Positions 1 through 13,576 of a stretch of 64,000 bases of DNA are shown one piece after another. Source of the DNA: Nymphaea colorata (Eukaryota > Streptophyta > Magnoliopsida > Nymphaeales > Nymphaeaceae); the NCBI RefSeq assembly GCF_008831285.2, contig NC_045141.1, forward strand, positions 9,227,353 to 9,291,352. The letters run 5' to 3'. Numbering within the stretch: position 1 is the stretch's first letter; every line of letters begins with the position of its first letter. A program made the translations under genes and the position numbers. The notes beneath the pieces are model-generated. The model saw nothing but the letters and a program-made list of their open reading frames with translations, ran no database searches and was not told the DNA's origin.

Positions 1-607
1 GTCAGTTAGCAGATCAAGTATCAGAATCGAATCAAAGAGTTTGATAACCAGCCCCCAAAGCGGGGTATCTTTGTAAATATGTTGCGTAGGTTGGTTGGGT
101 GCAACCAAAGCAGCTGGTAGAGAATGAATGTGAAGCTTTGGGAGGACGACAGCTATTGCTCCTAATAAAAGAAGAAGAGGAGAGAGGGTCACATTAGACG
201 GTGAGGTTTTATAAGTAATATACCTTGATGCACTCCTCCCACCTAACTCAAATGCATATACTTTTTTTAATAATAATCATAACAATAAAAGTAGGGCCTT
301 CAGTGACCCGCAGACGACTCCTCATGGACAAAAAGGGGGGAGTTCTAGCGTTACAGTACTTACCTCTCTTGCTATTGACCTTTTAACAATGCATTTTTTT
401 TCTGTTAACAAAAGTTTTGGAAAGTTTCTAAGGGAGAGAAAATGCCATCGATGAACAATTTGTTTACATGCGGTAAGGCATCCACCGGTCTGAGCTATGA
501 GGCCCACCCGCCCTTCCCAAGCTCGAACCCAGCCAGTCCGTTGCTCCCTTAGTCTCAGTTAAGCTTATTTCAGCAAAAGTTCCCTCACGTCTCTGTGAAT
601 GTGCTCA

Positions 608-685
<78 letters not shown>

Positions 686-2050
686 AAAAGGGTACCAACA
701 TTTGAATTCGCCCATGTCAAGAATGAAGGATGAAAAATGTTACCGGCAGTTATGGCATGTCACTAATTTTTTATTATTATTTAACACATTTTTTCTCCAA
801 ATGAGGGTCACTATGTTCAGGGCAGCACCCCAAGCATTTTATGGGGACAAGGGGTTGAAAGCTTCGGATCTCTCTACCGGGCCGTGGCTTTCCCCACTCA
901 CCTAGACTACCTTCTTCTATTTTTTTTTTTTTTTTTAATTTCCTTCAATAGATATCACATGATAAACGATAGTGGCTCATACAGTTCACTACCTTCTTCA
1001 GTCCATACATTCTATATATATATATATATAGTCACTCTTGCCTGCCACAGTTGGTCATTCTTTTCTCCATTTGTAGCGTGACGACGTTGCCGAGGGAAGG
1101 AAGAGCAAGAAGAGCTGGCAAAGTAGACATTTCAATTCTAGCACAGCTTCCACAGAGCTGGGGAATCTTTTATGGGACAAATGTAGGGTGGTGAACGGAG
1201 TTCGTCGGTTATGTGTTACGCTTATCAGGGATAATACTATCGGGTCATGACGCCCAAATTTGAGAGAATGAAATGTATATAGCCGAGGCTGCAAAGAAAG
1301 GTAAGGTTAACAAAGAAGAAAGGGGATTTAATTAGAGCTTTTATCAACCATGAATAGCCGGAAGAGAAAGTTTGAGGAAGCCACATAACAAGGTTTTTAA
1401 TCAGTCTTTAGCTACACCGGTGCGTCCCCCAACTGTTCTTTGTATCCTCTCGCGAGAATCATTCGATCTGATTCCTCGATATTAATGCGGTGACGTCATA
1501 TTGCCAAATGGGGTACAGTGGGGTCGTCTCATCCAGGTTCCACCCCACCGGACCTTCTCAAGTTCTTAGCAGCAGACATGGCGAGTGACTTCTCTGCTTC
1601 CGAATAAGAGGACAAACATTGGCCATCTCGTGAAAAAAAGATGCCTTCTTCGGCACCAGCTGATGCCGTTCATTTCCAAAGGAAAAATGCTAACTTGTGT
1701 CGCCGAGGGGATCCTACGGAAGAAATGAAGACATGCATGGCTTTTGAAGACGCACACCCACCCACTTCCCTGTGGGACGGCACAAGTACCCAACTCAGAA
1801 ACCTACTTGAGAGCTAAACCATGTGCACTTTCAAGTCTAGCCATTCGGACTTTCCATCATAAAGGCAAAACCGTGTTGCTAACAACTCCCAAGCTCAGAT
1901 TTCATGTTGCCGTCAGTTGATAGCCAAATTCTAATGTACAGTAGAACGAAGAAGGCCGTACAGCTTAGGAACTCATTTCTCACGAATTTTTAAACTCCCA
2001 AAAGTAGACGCGGTTCCACTCCCAGGGCCATGGGGCGTCACAATTGCAGA
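1..2050. other. Intergenic DNA downstream of eIF(iso)4G
   Basis: No gene could be supported here. Short ORFs are all under 80 codons, start at arbitrary positions and show no recognisable motif. The stretch holds a long (TA)n tract and an isolated perfect TGACGTCA palindrome at 1491-1498. The eIF(iso)4G 3' UTR enters from the right, below 2535; I found no clear AATAAA on the minus strand to fix its end. Confidence 0.6.
607..681. repeat. (TA)n microsatellite
   Basis: About 75 bases of nearly uninterrupted TA dinucleotide, with one TT interruption near 615. Confidence 0.97.
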
Positions 2051-2534
2051 TGCAGAAAATCTTCCCATGCCTAGCAGCAAGAGAGCTCAGGATCCAAAGT
2101 CAAAAGAAGAAATCGCACAGAAGGAGAGGGGAAGTATAGGTCAAGAGGATCAAGACGAACACCATACAAGGAGAGAAACAAGGGCAATAGAACAAAATAA
2201 AGAAATAACACGACAATCATATTAAACTCAAGTTCAACTTGAGCACTGCCAAAATTCGCAGTAGCTCAAGGAGAAAATCCAGTGCGTTTTTCTTCTTTTT
2301 CCAAATTGATGAACAGCACTGTGATCTCGAGAAATATACAACTCATAAATTAACTGTTCTCTTATCTAAAACTAATAAATCTAACACAATTTGCTTACCT
2401 TGAATAGAAGAGGAGCAACAAATAGAAACAAAACCAAAATCCATACTCGTCTAAGTTACACGGGTCGAAGGACAAACCACGCTCATGCAGCGCTAGCGGA
2501 GACCTCCCACCCCTTGCACATTAACCCGAGTAGT

Positions 2535-5500
2535 TCAAGACAGAAGGCGCTCACAAGATTCAATATCAGCTGCCTGTGCCCCTAGAATACCCTCTCCAAC
2601 AGCACTCGACTTCATGCCTTTCATAATAGCATCAAACACTGATTTCCGGTAATACGTATCCTCAACTTTCTGCAACACGTCTTGAACAAGCTTGAAATCC
2701 AAAATTCCTGCAACGATGAGCCTTCCCATCAGCTCACCATAATTGCTGGGAGCTTTCGGTGCATCTAAGGCAATATCATCCAACATCGCACCATACTCTA
2801 AGCAACCAGTAACAAGATCGCTATTGGTCAATGCCTTCTTCGCAAGCAGGAACTCCAGAAGCTTTGAGATAGGTTCTACACAAGGTGGAACCTTGTCAAA
2901 AGCCAGTGCGATGGCTTCCTTAACAAATTCAGGGAGATACTCCGGACTCTTAAGCTCCTCCACACACTGAAGTGCCTCATTCAGATCACGGATACTGAAG
3001 TATTCCTCTACCAAATTGGTTGTCTTTCTTTTCAAATCAGCAGAGTTCACCTTCGCTGCAGGTGGATGTTTGTCCGATGCTTCCAAAGCAACAGGCTCAG
3101 ATTGTTTTGAAAACCCAGGTACAGGGAGAGGCTTTGCAGGGCCTGGATATTGGCTTTGCGGTGTGGTAGTTGGTGGACCACTGCCCTGCAGGAGGGCACT
3201 CGTCCTCCCAGCAATAATGCCCCCACTGCCTTGTGGCAATAACCTTGAGTTAAAAGGTCCTTGCTTCCCAACAACCGGTGGGGGCATGCGGCCACCTGGC
3301 TGCATTGACAGAGGATCCATCTTTGATATGGAACCTCTACGAGGAACCTCCCAGTTGTCATTGTCAATGCCAGGCATGCCAGGCATCTTCCTAGTTCCAG
3401 GCATCCCAGGCATCATCCCCCCAGCACCTGGACGATTGATTGGAAAACCACCAACAGGGCTAGTTCCTCCTACGGCACCAGTAGCACGGCTGGCTGCCCC
3501 AGGTCGCAACCCAAGGTTTTTTTCTGCTTCTGAATGAATTTCGCTGATTGTTTTAGCTTTCACCTGTATAATGCCACATTTAAAAATTTGCTAACATCGC
3601 AAAAACAATAGTTGAGAAAGCTCAATAATAAGATACACCAATAGACCACCATGTGGAGCAAAAAAGAGATGTGATGCTTACCTCTTCCCGCCTAGGCACC
3701 CAATTGTTGGCCCTCAGATCAAGAACATTAAGCACCATGAACCTCAACCTTGCAGCTAGCTGAGAATTTTTTGACAGTTCTTTAAGACGACTGAAATACA
3801 TATCATTAATCCGACGAGATTTGGGGCTTTCATCAAGCTGCTTGCCTATGGTGTTGAAAAAATGGCAGATGGCCTCAACATTTTCCTCGTCTGGACAGGA
3901 TTTTCCATCATGTCCCAGTAGTTCCTAATGAATAACATTTCCAGTTGCTATCAAGGAATCCAGTAACGTCACATTTCGATAAAGGTATGCAGATAAATTA
4001 TTCCCATACCTGGACAATGTGATGAACAATTTTCTCAGGAACCATCTTCTGCTTCAAGAGCTCACCAATAAGTCGGATGTTACCGAGAGTTCTTAGCTTC
4101 ACCATCCTTTCCTTATCCTTTCGTTCCAGTTCTTGCTCTGGTGCAGTCATCTGTCTAATTTCAGCCCTCAGTTGGTCGGAGTTTTCAAATGCTTCTTGAC
4201 AGTTATTTAAAAGAGCCCGCTTAAATGTGATTGGTTTTCCATCATCCTCATCAGAAGGAAAGTTTGGCAGCTTGGTATTCAGATCAGAACATAACAAAGC
4301 ATACATGGGGCAAAAGGTAGGTTCGAACACTGCCTTCTCAAATATTAGTGAAATGACATCCTGTGGAAAAAGCAAATAAAGATTTGCAAATTAACAGTCA
4401 ATGTGGTGCAAGAAGTTTAATTTAAAAAAAGTTAGAGTATCTCCTGTACCTTTAGAATATCAGCCGATGTAATCCCAGAATCAATAAGCTGGCCCTTAAG
4501 GACATCAAATTTTTCAGGTGTCAGCTTGTTAAGTATCCTGCAATTAGCAAAATCTAACTTCAAGTAAACATTAAGAAACTGACAACCCATAGAAGGATAA
4601 CTTAAAGGTGATTGTCATTCGGAAAATATGCAAATAAAGGACTACATTCTCGAACAAGTATGTTAGCTCAACCACTTCCAGAACATCTAGACGTCCAAAT
4701 GCTCGCAAAGACACTAATTTAAGCAAAATCTGCAAAACCTTCTCTTTCTAATCATCTAATGAATGAGGACTGACCGGCAGGGTAATTGCACAACAGTGTG
4801 TAATTAAGTGATCACTTTATTCAAAAGTTATCTTTTCTCCTTTCTAACACAACCTAATAAATATAAGATAAACCGTTTATGAATCACAGATCACATGTAG
4901 CAACAGATTTAGCAACACATGAAACAACACAGGCTTAGATTGTATTCTTCTCAACTTCTTTCAGCTAAAAGTTAATGTGACATTGGAAAGAATAATAGAT
5001 AATAAATAGTATGAAAATATTCAAATAGTTTAAAATTTTAAATCAAAAAACATGAACATAATGTGAATAAATAAGAGAAAATCAAAGTGAATGCCCAAGC
5101 CACAAGGAAATATGCAACTACAGTTCCTTAGCAAGTTCAGGTATACACTACAGAACAGCAGTTTCAGGTACTGAATACTGTTCCTAACCTGTCATGCAGG
5201 TACGGGGTGCATGTGTGTGTGTGTGTGCGAACATGACATTTTTCCAGAACACGAGGGTGCAGGATGGCAAGGGTGTGCATGTGTGTGATGCAGGAGTTGT
5301 TAACAAGCTATTATTCTATCAATGACTCAGCAAAAAGGAAAGCAAAACCAATTCATGTCATCTCAGGTTGCAATGACTATTTTGGGAAGTCCATGTGACA
5401 CAGCTTCTAACTTAACATATTATGGGGACCAAAAGGTTCCCAAGGTAAAAGATGATGCACCTCTAGAAGTTACATGAGCAACAAACTCTGCTCAAGCATG

Positions 5501-8500
5501 CAGCAGTACCCATTAATGAAAAGAATATAGATGACATACACCAATACAGGATCTCTTTTCTTATTCAAGAACGGTGAACATTGCAAAATATTACATGAGA
5601 ATTAGAAGTTCTCATCCATGTGCCATAGATGAGGGAATCAACAAAACAAAAAACTTTCCCCGTTCCCAAATGCAATTTTTCTCCAAATGCAGACTACCAA
5701 ACAAAATGACTACCTTTATTTCTCAAAAGAATAAACATGTGAGAAAGCGGTTCAAGGTTCTCTAACAAGTTATAACAAGTTTTGCATTTGGATTTCATGC
5801 AGGCTCAAGAAAAGCAAAGGTAAACCATATCACAGTAAGTTTACCCTTTTACTGTCTTTAAAACCCGATCCTTCTCTGAAAGATTTCCTCTACGAGCTGA
5901 CCAAGGAACCTCAGCCTTTAAAAGAGCAGGAGCAGGTCCACTCTACAGATAAACATGCACAAATAAGTCAGCTGAAGGAATTAGCAGCCCATCCGATAGT
6001 TTACAGCTTACAAGTAACAAAGGCACCCATTTGTATGACTCCAAGTATTTTCCACTCTCTACACTTACCAAAGGGAAAAACCTGGAAGAATATCAACCCT
6101 ATGGAAGATTCAACTTAAATAGGCATGTGCACAAATATCCAAGCATCAAATACACTTTGATTGAAAGCACAGATGCAGAATGTAAAAAAATTTGACCCCC
6201 AAAGGATAGGAGCATACACCCTAGGCAACAACACGAACTCAACATGCCACAGTCACTACCATAAGTTATGTATTAGTTATCCAAAGTTAATAAAATATGC
6301 ATCAGCAAGTCAAAAAAACAAAAATGTAAAGTAGAAATTATATCTAAAAAGGTGCTTTGAATTAAACCAATCAACAACAAAAATGAAGCACATTTAACAA
6401 AAAACTTACTTGAGAAAAGAAGCTTCAAAAAGCTTTAGTTCTCATGGCAGCTCCAATTCCATACATGGTAAATGCTCAAACCTTAATGTAGCATCCCAAA
6501 AACAGAAAGCATGCACATTTATTTTTGCTTGCTTTCATTTAGTCTATATTCATCCTTACATGTATTAGCTTTATTGCAAAACACTGAGGCATTTGTACAT
6601 ATAGGTAGAGGTGACCAAGATTTGGCAACCATAATCTACATGTCCACAGCCACTAAGAAGTAAGAAACTAATACTCATCCTTAATAGCCTAACATCTAGG
6701 TCACCTATTTGTACTTCAATCAACCAACAATGCTCAACAATGAAAGCCGTAACAGCAAAAAAACGAAGAAGGAAACATTTCATGAACCATAAACAAACAA
6801 AAAAAGACAAAAAAAAAATTCTCCAGTTAGAATATGTGACGAACATTTTCATAGCAAACATGCCCTACCAGAGCTACTTGGAAATAGATTATCAAAGTGA
6901 CAGACAGGGCAGCATACACTCATAAGTCGTAACCATTCATTTGGTTGTCAAAATCAAGAAGCAGCACACTATTAGTTCCACAAGGTAGGACACAAGGGAT
7001 GAACAAAATGACCCGAGGAAGCACAGATTAGAAATTTCCTAACCTACCAGAAAAAATAAAAATGATAATGCATCAAAACTCAAAAGATGCATGCTGTCAA
7101 CAAATCAACAGATAAAAAAAACAAAACGGGTGTTTTAACTTTTAACTCAAAACAAACACATACAACAAGCAAGTCAGAAAGCAAGAGAGAGAGAGAGAGC
7201 TTACTCCTGGAGTGGAAAGTTGAACTCTGGAAGAAAACTGGGAACTGAGCTGATCAGCACGGTTTGATGGAAAAGAATTTGGTTCTTGTTGCCTTGAATT
7301 TGGTCCATATGAGTCCGACTCTGATCGCTTGCTCAAGAATTCCTTGTTGTCCCTAATATTATCCCAGGATCTCTCCTCTCCAGAAGTGGGAACTTGTGCT
7401 GCCCGACCACGCCAATCACGATTATCAGGTTCGGAGTAACGGCTTGGTGCTTGTGTAGGAAGCTGCAGACAGCATCAAAAATGTAGAATAACTACTTGTC
7501 AGATAATCTAATCTGTGTATGATATCATATAACCGAAAAACCATTAGAAGAAAAGCCGGAACTTGAAATTTTAAGCAAGGGGAAATAGCATAGAGTGAGC
7601 AATATGACAAAGAAAAATAGAAAACAGAATAAGAAAAGAACAACAGTAGAAGAGAGAGAGGGAGAGAGAGAGCGCTTACATTAGCATCTGCCCGGCCCCA
7701 AGTTTGTTCTTCACCAAAAATTTCAGACTCAATCTCTTGTTTTATCTTCAGAATTTCTTCAGGAGGCTGAACAGCCTATTCCAGCAAAGGGAAAAGGTCA
7801 CGCTAAAGGAAAATTATAATAACTCTAAGAAGTGATAATATCTCAAAAAGCCGACAGAAGAAAGAAAAGTGCAAAACAATCTTTAGGTTTTGCTGAGAGA
7901 AAACACCAGAGGTAATTAAATTTTGGAAGGAAAATTCTGAACTTCAAAGATTGGATCATGATGAGTTGCTGCAGGCAGCACTATATTGTTCTACGGTAAC
8001 AGCAAACAGTGCAAAAACAACTAATTGTTCACTAGATAGCTGCAACAATTTCAGCATACGAGCTAAGAAATATTTACCTCCCGTAATTGCAATAATTGAT
8101 CTCTGGAATACCGGACTCGCTCATGTGCCTCTCCAGTCTACAATAACAACATAAGAAAATTAGACAACTTCAAATTTCCAAAAGTTGTAAACGAAACTAA
8201 ACCAAAAGAGAGAAGAACCAGCATAGATATGTTATTTACATCAAGATCAACATTTCAGAAATCCATAACTGACAACATAACAGCTATTCAGCAAGTCAGT
8301 TCCAACCATAAGAGCCCTCAAGATACAGAAATACTTTAAGCAATGTATTCCCCACCCTAAAAACGGCAAGAAAAGGAGGAATCCCATAAACCTCTTTTCA
8401 AGACCTGAAAAATAATTGCACTTCGATCTCATTAATGAAGGGTGCCTAAGCACTATAACAAAAAAAGCATGCACAGCACAACAGATATTCCAACTTACCT

Positions 8501-10556
8501 AAAAATTCGGCCATGTTAACTACCATCATGAGACATGGTTTTTTTCTAGCTATATACTTAGTAAACAATGGAAAGAAGACCCATGATGGCATGATGTTCC
8601 ACGAAGAAATGCACATCAACCACAAGAAACTTTAAACCAGTATAACAGAGCATGACGAGGTCAGAGAATGCTTATAAATTGCAAATTCCCTTGTTTTCCT
8701 TCAAAAAAATATTGTGAAAATATTAGCATGACACTAAAGATAGCAGTTATCCAATTCTAAGCCTTTAGTTTTAGTCTTTTAGATGATCCCTTGGTGACAA
8801 ATGAAATGAAATTCCAGTGATAATATGACTCACTAACCAATGATCACAAGAAAAGCCTTTTATTTGTTTAAACAAACAGCAGAACAAGAACTTACTCAAG
8901 TGGTACATGGAAGACATAAAACACAATCACAGAAGTGAACAAGGGAGAAGGCTAGTATACAAGGCAGTAGAGTTAAACAAAGGGCAATTGCTGAGATAGA
9001 CTGTTTCTCAAGCTCACAACAAACAAGTGAAAACCATATATTCCGACAGTGGCATCAGGAAACTTCCAAGAAAAGGAAAAAGCGAGAATTCAAGACCCCA
9101 ACGACATGTTTTAACTTACATATATTACATTATACCAACAAGGCCTTTTCATTCAAAATGCCATGGTATTCGCATCAAGACTCTGGTTTCCTTGTCAATG
9201 TCACCAAAAATATGGTGGTGATGTGTCCATGACACGGAGCATATATCTACAACTTCTGCATAGCCCGACTGATAATGCATGATAAATTGTGAAACACATG
9301 TGAATCAAATAAAAGCCAACACTCAGCTGGGAAAGAAAAAGATTGGAAAATTGGCAAAAGTTAAAATCAGAAAATACTTAAAGCTTTTTCTTCTGAAGGA
9401 AATGTTTAAAGAAAACGTGAAGCTAAAGATCATCGAAAATGTTTAGGTGAAGAACCACAGGACACCATAACCTAAGGCAATCCACCGAAAACTACTTCAG
9501 CATAAATTGCAAGAAGGGAGAAGCTAAGATTTCGAGACGGGTTCCAAATGACGCCAAACCTTCGGTTCCCAGAACAACATGCCCACGGCAAAAAAATATG
9601 AAATATAATAACGAATAAATTTGCTGAACAGCAAGCAAGTACAAAAGAATTGGAGGCTTTTAACAGGGAAAGTCCTTGCCCTCCTTTCGACTTGTAAACC
9701 CGCCACTTGAGGGTGACCTTAGATGCAATCGACCAACATGAATAAAGAAAAGGATCCGTCCGATCCTCAAAGTTGCGAAAGAAAGCAGCCAAGTCGAACC
9801 AAAAAAAAGAGACAAGCAATGCCGGAGTATGAAAGCGCCAAAAAAATTATAATCCACAAAATACCTACTACTCAGATCGTTTAATATAAGGGGGCACCCA
9901 CTCATATGAAGCAAATATCGTTCCGATGGACCAGCGATATTACTTAATTGAATCCAATTGTTCACCTTTCCATAATATAAAATTCAAACAAGTTCCAAAA
10001 GCGAAGGCTACACCTTCCAGATGGAATCAAAACCGAAGCTACACGAAAAACGAAAGAACATAAACAAATCTAACGAACGCAACTAGGAAACAACATTAAG
10101 CCAATCAGATGAAAAGAAAATATCAACGGAAAATCTTGGCAAAAAGGATGCCTGAGCATCTAGCTCGAACAGAACGAGCTGATCAAGGAAGAAACCACGA
10201 GAAGATAAAATCAAATTAGCAACTTCGCGGCTTGCGACCGCCGACCAATCCAAAAAACTCAAAGCATCCAATCCTAGAGCGGGAAAATAGAAAACCGACA
10301 TCTCGAATCGAAAACAGAACCCTCAGATCTGAATGGATCCCCTCCCCAAGGAGAGGCCTCAACCGACCTTGAGCGACGGGAACGAGAAGCCGCCCCCCGA
10401 AACGCCATGGGGCCGAAGCGATGGCAGATCGGAGGAAGCGGAGATCCCCGCGCCGGAGCTCCCGAGAGCTGAGTCGAACCGAGGGGTAAAGAAACGCCCA
10501 CGGGCTCCTGCTCCACCACCAGGCCGCAAGCTGAGTACCGTCTGATCCGCCTGCAT
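2535..10556 (-). CDS. eIF(iso)4G: Eukaryotic translation initiation factor iso4G (nine coding exons)
   Basis: Plant-specific scaffold of the cap-binding complex eIF(iso)4F; it joins eIF(iso)4E, eIF4A and eIF3 on mRNA in the cytoplasm. Coding exons on the minus strand, in transcript order: 10556-10368, 8137-8078, 7775-7680, 7462-7205, 5942-5845, 4537-4450, 4360-4010, 3924-3682, 3563-2535. All introns are GT-AG, the phases agree, and they total 2412 nt (803 aa plus TGA). The start is the ATG at 10556, giving [15 protein letters not shown], the usual N-terminus of the family. Residues 73-79 (YSRDQLL, exon 2) fit the eIF4E-binding motif YxxxxL-hydrophobic. A MIF4G domain spans about 215-440 (exons 5-8), followed by a linker with a doubled MPGMPG motif, then an MA3 domain at about 638-755 in the last exon. 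The length is close to Arabidopsis eIFiso4G1 and G2. Introns 1, 4 and 5 are long (2230, 1262 and 1307 bp). Exon borders were read by eye and need cDNA support. Confidence 0.93.
4538..7204 (-). other. eIF(iso)4G introns 4 and 5 with the small exon 5
   Basis: Two AT-rich introns (4538-5844 and 5943-7204) flank the 98-bp exon 5. They contain poly-A and poly-T runs, a short (GT)n tract near 5212-5227 and a GA tract near 7183-7200 beside the donor of exon 4. I see no nested gene or mobile element. Confidence 0.75.
8138..10367 (-). other. eIF(iso)4G intron 1
   Basis: This first intron of 2.23 kb lies between the N-terminal exon and the exon with the eIF4E-binding motif. The donor is AAG|GTCGGT at 10370-10365 and the acceptor is TGTAG just above 8137. 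The small ORFs inside are not conserved-looking. A long first intron is common in plant housekeeping genes and can carry enhancer activity; no specific element was identified. Confidence 0.75.
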
Positions 10557-10850
10557 AACTCTCTCAAATCCTCTCTGGTACGTCGGATTCCGGACGAGTC
10601 GTCGCACGGTAACGGCGCTAAGGAAGAAGAGAGGGGAAGAACAAAAAGAAAAAGAAGGAGAATGAGCAGGACAGAAGAAGAAGGAAGAGATGCAGGAGAA
10701 GAGAGAGAAGTCCTTCTCTCTCTCTCTCTCCTCTCTTGCTGCTGCCGAGAGAAAGAGAGGAGGGGGGATGAAGAGAGGCAACCCTTTCTATGACTCGTGG
10801 GTTTCTTTCCTTTTCTCTATTTTCGGTGCTTCTCTTATTTATTGTTTCCC
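10557..10850 (-). promoter_or_regulatory. Probable 5' UTR and core promoter of eIF(iso)4G
   Basis: Directly upstream of the start codon the minus strand has GA/CT-rich tracts (around 10615-10770) typical of plant 5' UTRs. A TATA-like AATAAATAAG lies at about 10834-10844. The transcription start cannot be fixed from sequence. Confidence 0.3.
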
Positions 10851-10859
10851 AGAAGGCCC

Positions 10860-13112
10860 CAACTCAATTTTGAATTTCTAATACGCGCCTCCTTCCTTGG
10901 GCTCTTTCCGTAATAGGAAGCGAGATCATGTCTCCGACTCTCTAGATTTTTTCCGTAAAACTTCTCAGATAATTTCCTCCACTTAAAGAACATCTCTTTT
11001 CTTTAATTCCAGGAAGAACTTAATTTGTGGTCGATTCTTTAACTGACCGTCTCAGGTTTTGAAATAAATCAAATGTACCAGAGGCTAAGTATTGATCCCG
11101 CGAAATTTCATAGCAAGACAGAAGCTCTTCTTTCAAAAAAAATAATTTAGATATAGTGAAGAAACCTCAAAATCTAAGACGTTCACCTGAATAGCCTTCA
11201 CCTTTTCTAGCATCACCTGATTTAGTTTTACTTAGTTTTTTTTCTTTTTTTTTTGAGAAATAAAAATCTGCCATGAATTATCAAACATTTAACATGAACT
11301 GCAAATAGGTAGCACAACCGACATTCAAGTGGATTACATAGAAACGAAAAGTATGGGTCTGTGTTTGAATAAGAGGTAAAATAACAGGTCCTATGTGAAA
11401 TTATTTGTTGCCTTTTCGCTTCTCGCTGCCGGAGGCCGTGATAAGGCAAGTGTTACCTAAAAAATGAATGACCTTCGCATGGCGTATCACCTTCACCTAC
11501 CGAGGACGGCGACCAACGGTCAGGATCTCGTGCAGGTTGGAGCGAGCATCATCTGGACCGTCCAGTTCAGAAGGCGGGCGCTAAGGGTAGTTCCGGGTTT
11601 GGGGTTACGCTGTTGGGCCTAACATTTGTATACATGCCACAAAAAAACAACCATCTCTAGATCGTAGACCTTTTTTTTCTTAGATCTTCGAAAAAAATCT
11701 ATAAATATATTTTTATAAAAAAAAATTGGGACTTAAGAGTAAAGTTTTAAGTTTTCAAGAAGAAAAATTTTGAACTACAAGTTTCTTAGTAGACATACTT
11801 CCTTTTTTTATTTTTTTTGATAAGTGAAACCTATTCGTATATACTTGTAAGATACGCTGGTATAGTTGTTCGATTAAGAGCTTAAATTTATTTGGAGGGC
11901 GTCGGAAGAGAGTTCTGCTAAAAAGGTCACTTTAAAAGAAAAAATTTATGGTTTTTAAAATTTTAAATGGAGGACGTACATGAAAGAAATATTGGTTTAA
12001 AAGGTATAATTATAAATGCATTTCATTTATTTATTAAAATCCAAAATAGTAAAATAAAGAGAAGGAACGCAGCGTAACGTGTCACATGACCTGCCCATGT
12101 GTCGCCTGCAGTTCTCCCATGTAAAATAGTTAAACAGGCGTAGGCCTGGTCGTCAACATGGTTGGAATTTTTAAAAACCTGATACATCCGCTGGTACTGG
12201 GGAGTATTTGGATATTTGCTATTTTCTTAAATAATTAGTAAATATTTAAATTGTTTTTTCATTCCTTCTAGTTTAGATCGTTTCAGTTTGCAGCCGAAAC
12301 TATGCGTATCGGTTGATTTAGGATCGGTGGGTCATCACATGCAAATTTTTGTTGTGAGAAAAGTGATCCCATAAATTTTATCTAGAGAATGTTTGAGAAT
12401 ATGCGAATGATATGTAAAGATTTCAGGAATTCATTCTGACAATGCATTTCGTAGCATCTTCCTTTTTGAAACGAGCAACTTGGAACGGTTTCAGGTTAAA
12501 CGCATGAAAATTAACTTTTTGAAGGGCAAGAAAATGAACAAACCATGGAGTTCAAGTTCTTATAAAACCACGGCTCACATTCTAATAGCTATGAATTTCA
12601 TTCGGTTATTAAGTTTAAAACATAAAGATATTAAAAAAAAAACATAAAAACCTTATTTGATTAAATAAAATCCTCGACATATTAGCAAAAAAAAAAAAGG
12701 CTTCCGGAACATGTCATATTAAACAATTTGAAATTTGAATGCAATTTTTCCTCATTGCCGTAAACCACTCCTTTTATCTCTCTTTTTTCTTCACACTTTT
12801 CTCTTCACAGTAGTGCAGCTGGTCAGGTTGGGTGGCACATTACAGTAACGCCCTTAGTTCGAATCTTGGTGGGAGATAACGCCCTAAATTTGTGAGGACT
12901 GAGGAAATTTTTTTCCCTTTAAAGACATATAGTATGGAAACAATTTTAGCAAATTCATACCTTTAAAGCTATTAGGTATCAGCACATACTCCAAAATTTA
13001 CTAAATCAAGTCAACAAAACCAATACATTGTATAAAAAAAGAAAACATTAAGAGTTTTTGTCATCAGCAAGGACTTTTGGGCATTATCAGACCATCAAAA
13101 GAAAGTAGCGGC
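10860..13112. other. Intergenic DNA between eIF(iso)4G and the MITE
   Basis: AT-rich, with a moderately GC-rich island near 11400-11640 that has no long ORF. A possible tRNA-derived SINE head lies near 12812-12905. No coding gene is supported. Confidence 0.6.
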
Positions 13113-13120
13113 CGTATCAC

Positions 13121-13364
13121 TAAGCTTGGGCATCGGGCGGGCTCGATTAAATTAAAAAATATATATTTTTATTAAAATAATATATAAATATAATTAGTCA
13201 TAATAAAATATTATAATTATATATATATAAATTAATAAAACATATATTAAAAAAACATTACCGGGCCCACCTAGGCCGGCCGAGTGCCCTTTTTTCTGTG
13301 CCTGGACCCAAGTCGGGTCGAGTACCAGGTACCCGCCGGCGACCCGGCCCAGTGCCAATGCTTA
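13121..13364. mobile_element. hAT-type MITE
   Basis: This is a 244-bp element with imperfect terminal inverted repeats of about 24 bp. The left end reads TAAGCTTGGGCATCGGGC; the right end in reverse complement reads TAAGCATTGGCACTGGGC. It is flanked by an 8-bp direct repeat with one mismatch (CGTATCAC at 13113-13120, TGTATCAC at 13365-13372), the length made by hAT transposases. The ends are GC-rich and the core is almost pure A/T. There is no coding capacity, so any movement would need a transposase supplied elsewhere. Confidence 0.78.
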
Positions 13365-13372
13365 TGTATCAC

Positions 13373-13527
13373 CAACTTTTCTATTAACGATCACTTGAAA
13401 GGAACAACCGAGGCGAGTACTTTGGAATATTTATGATCTTTACCATTGACTTGTTCTAGTTTATGTTAGGCACTTGTCAAGCTTACATCACTACCACGTA
13501 AAGTCAAGAGATTTAATGTGTAGTTTC

Positions 13528-13576
<49 letters not shown>

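Noticed and set aside
3016-3537. Plus-strand ORF of 173 codons opposite the last eIF(iso)4G exon
   Set aside because: Mirror of the Gly/Pro/Met-rich linker of eIF(iso)4G; no start context or domain.
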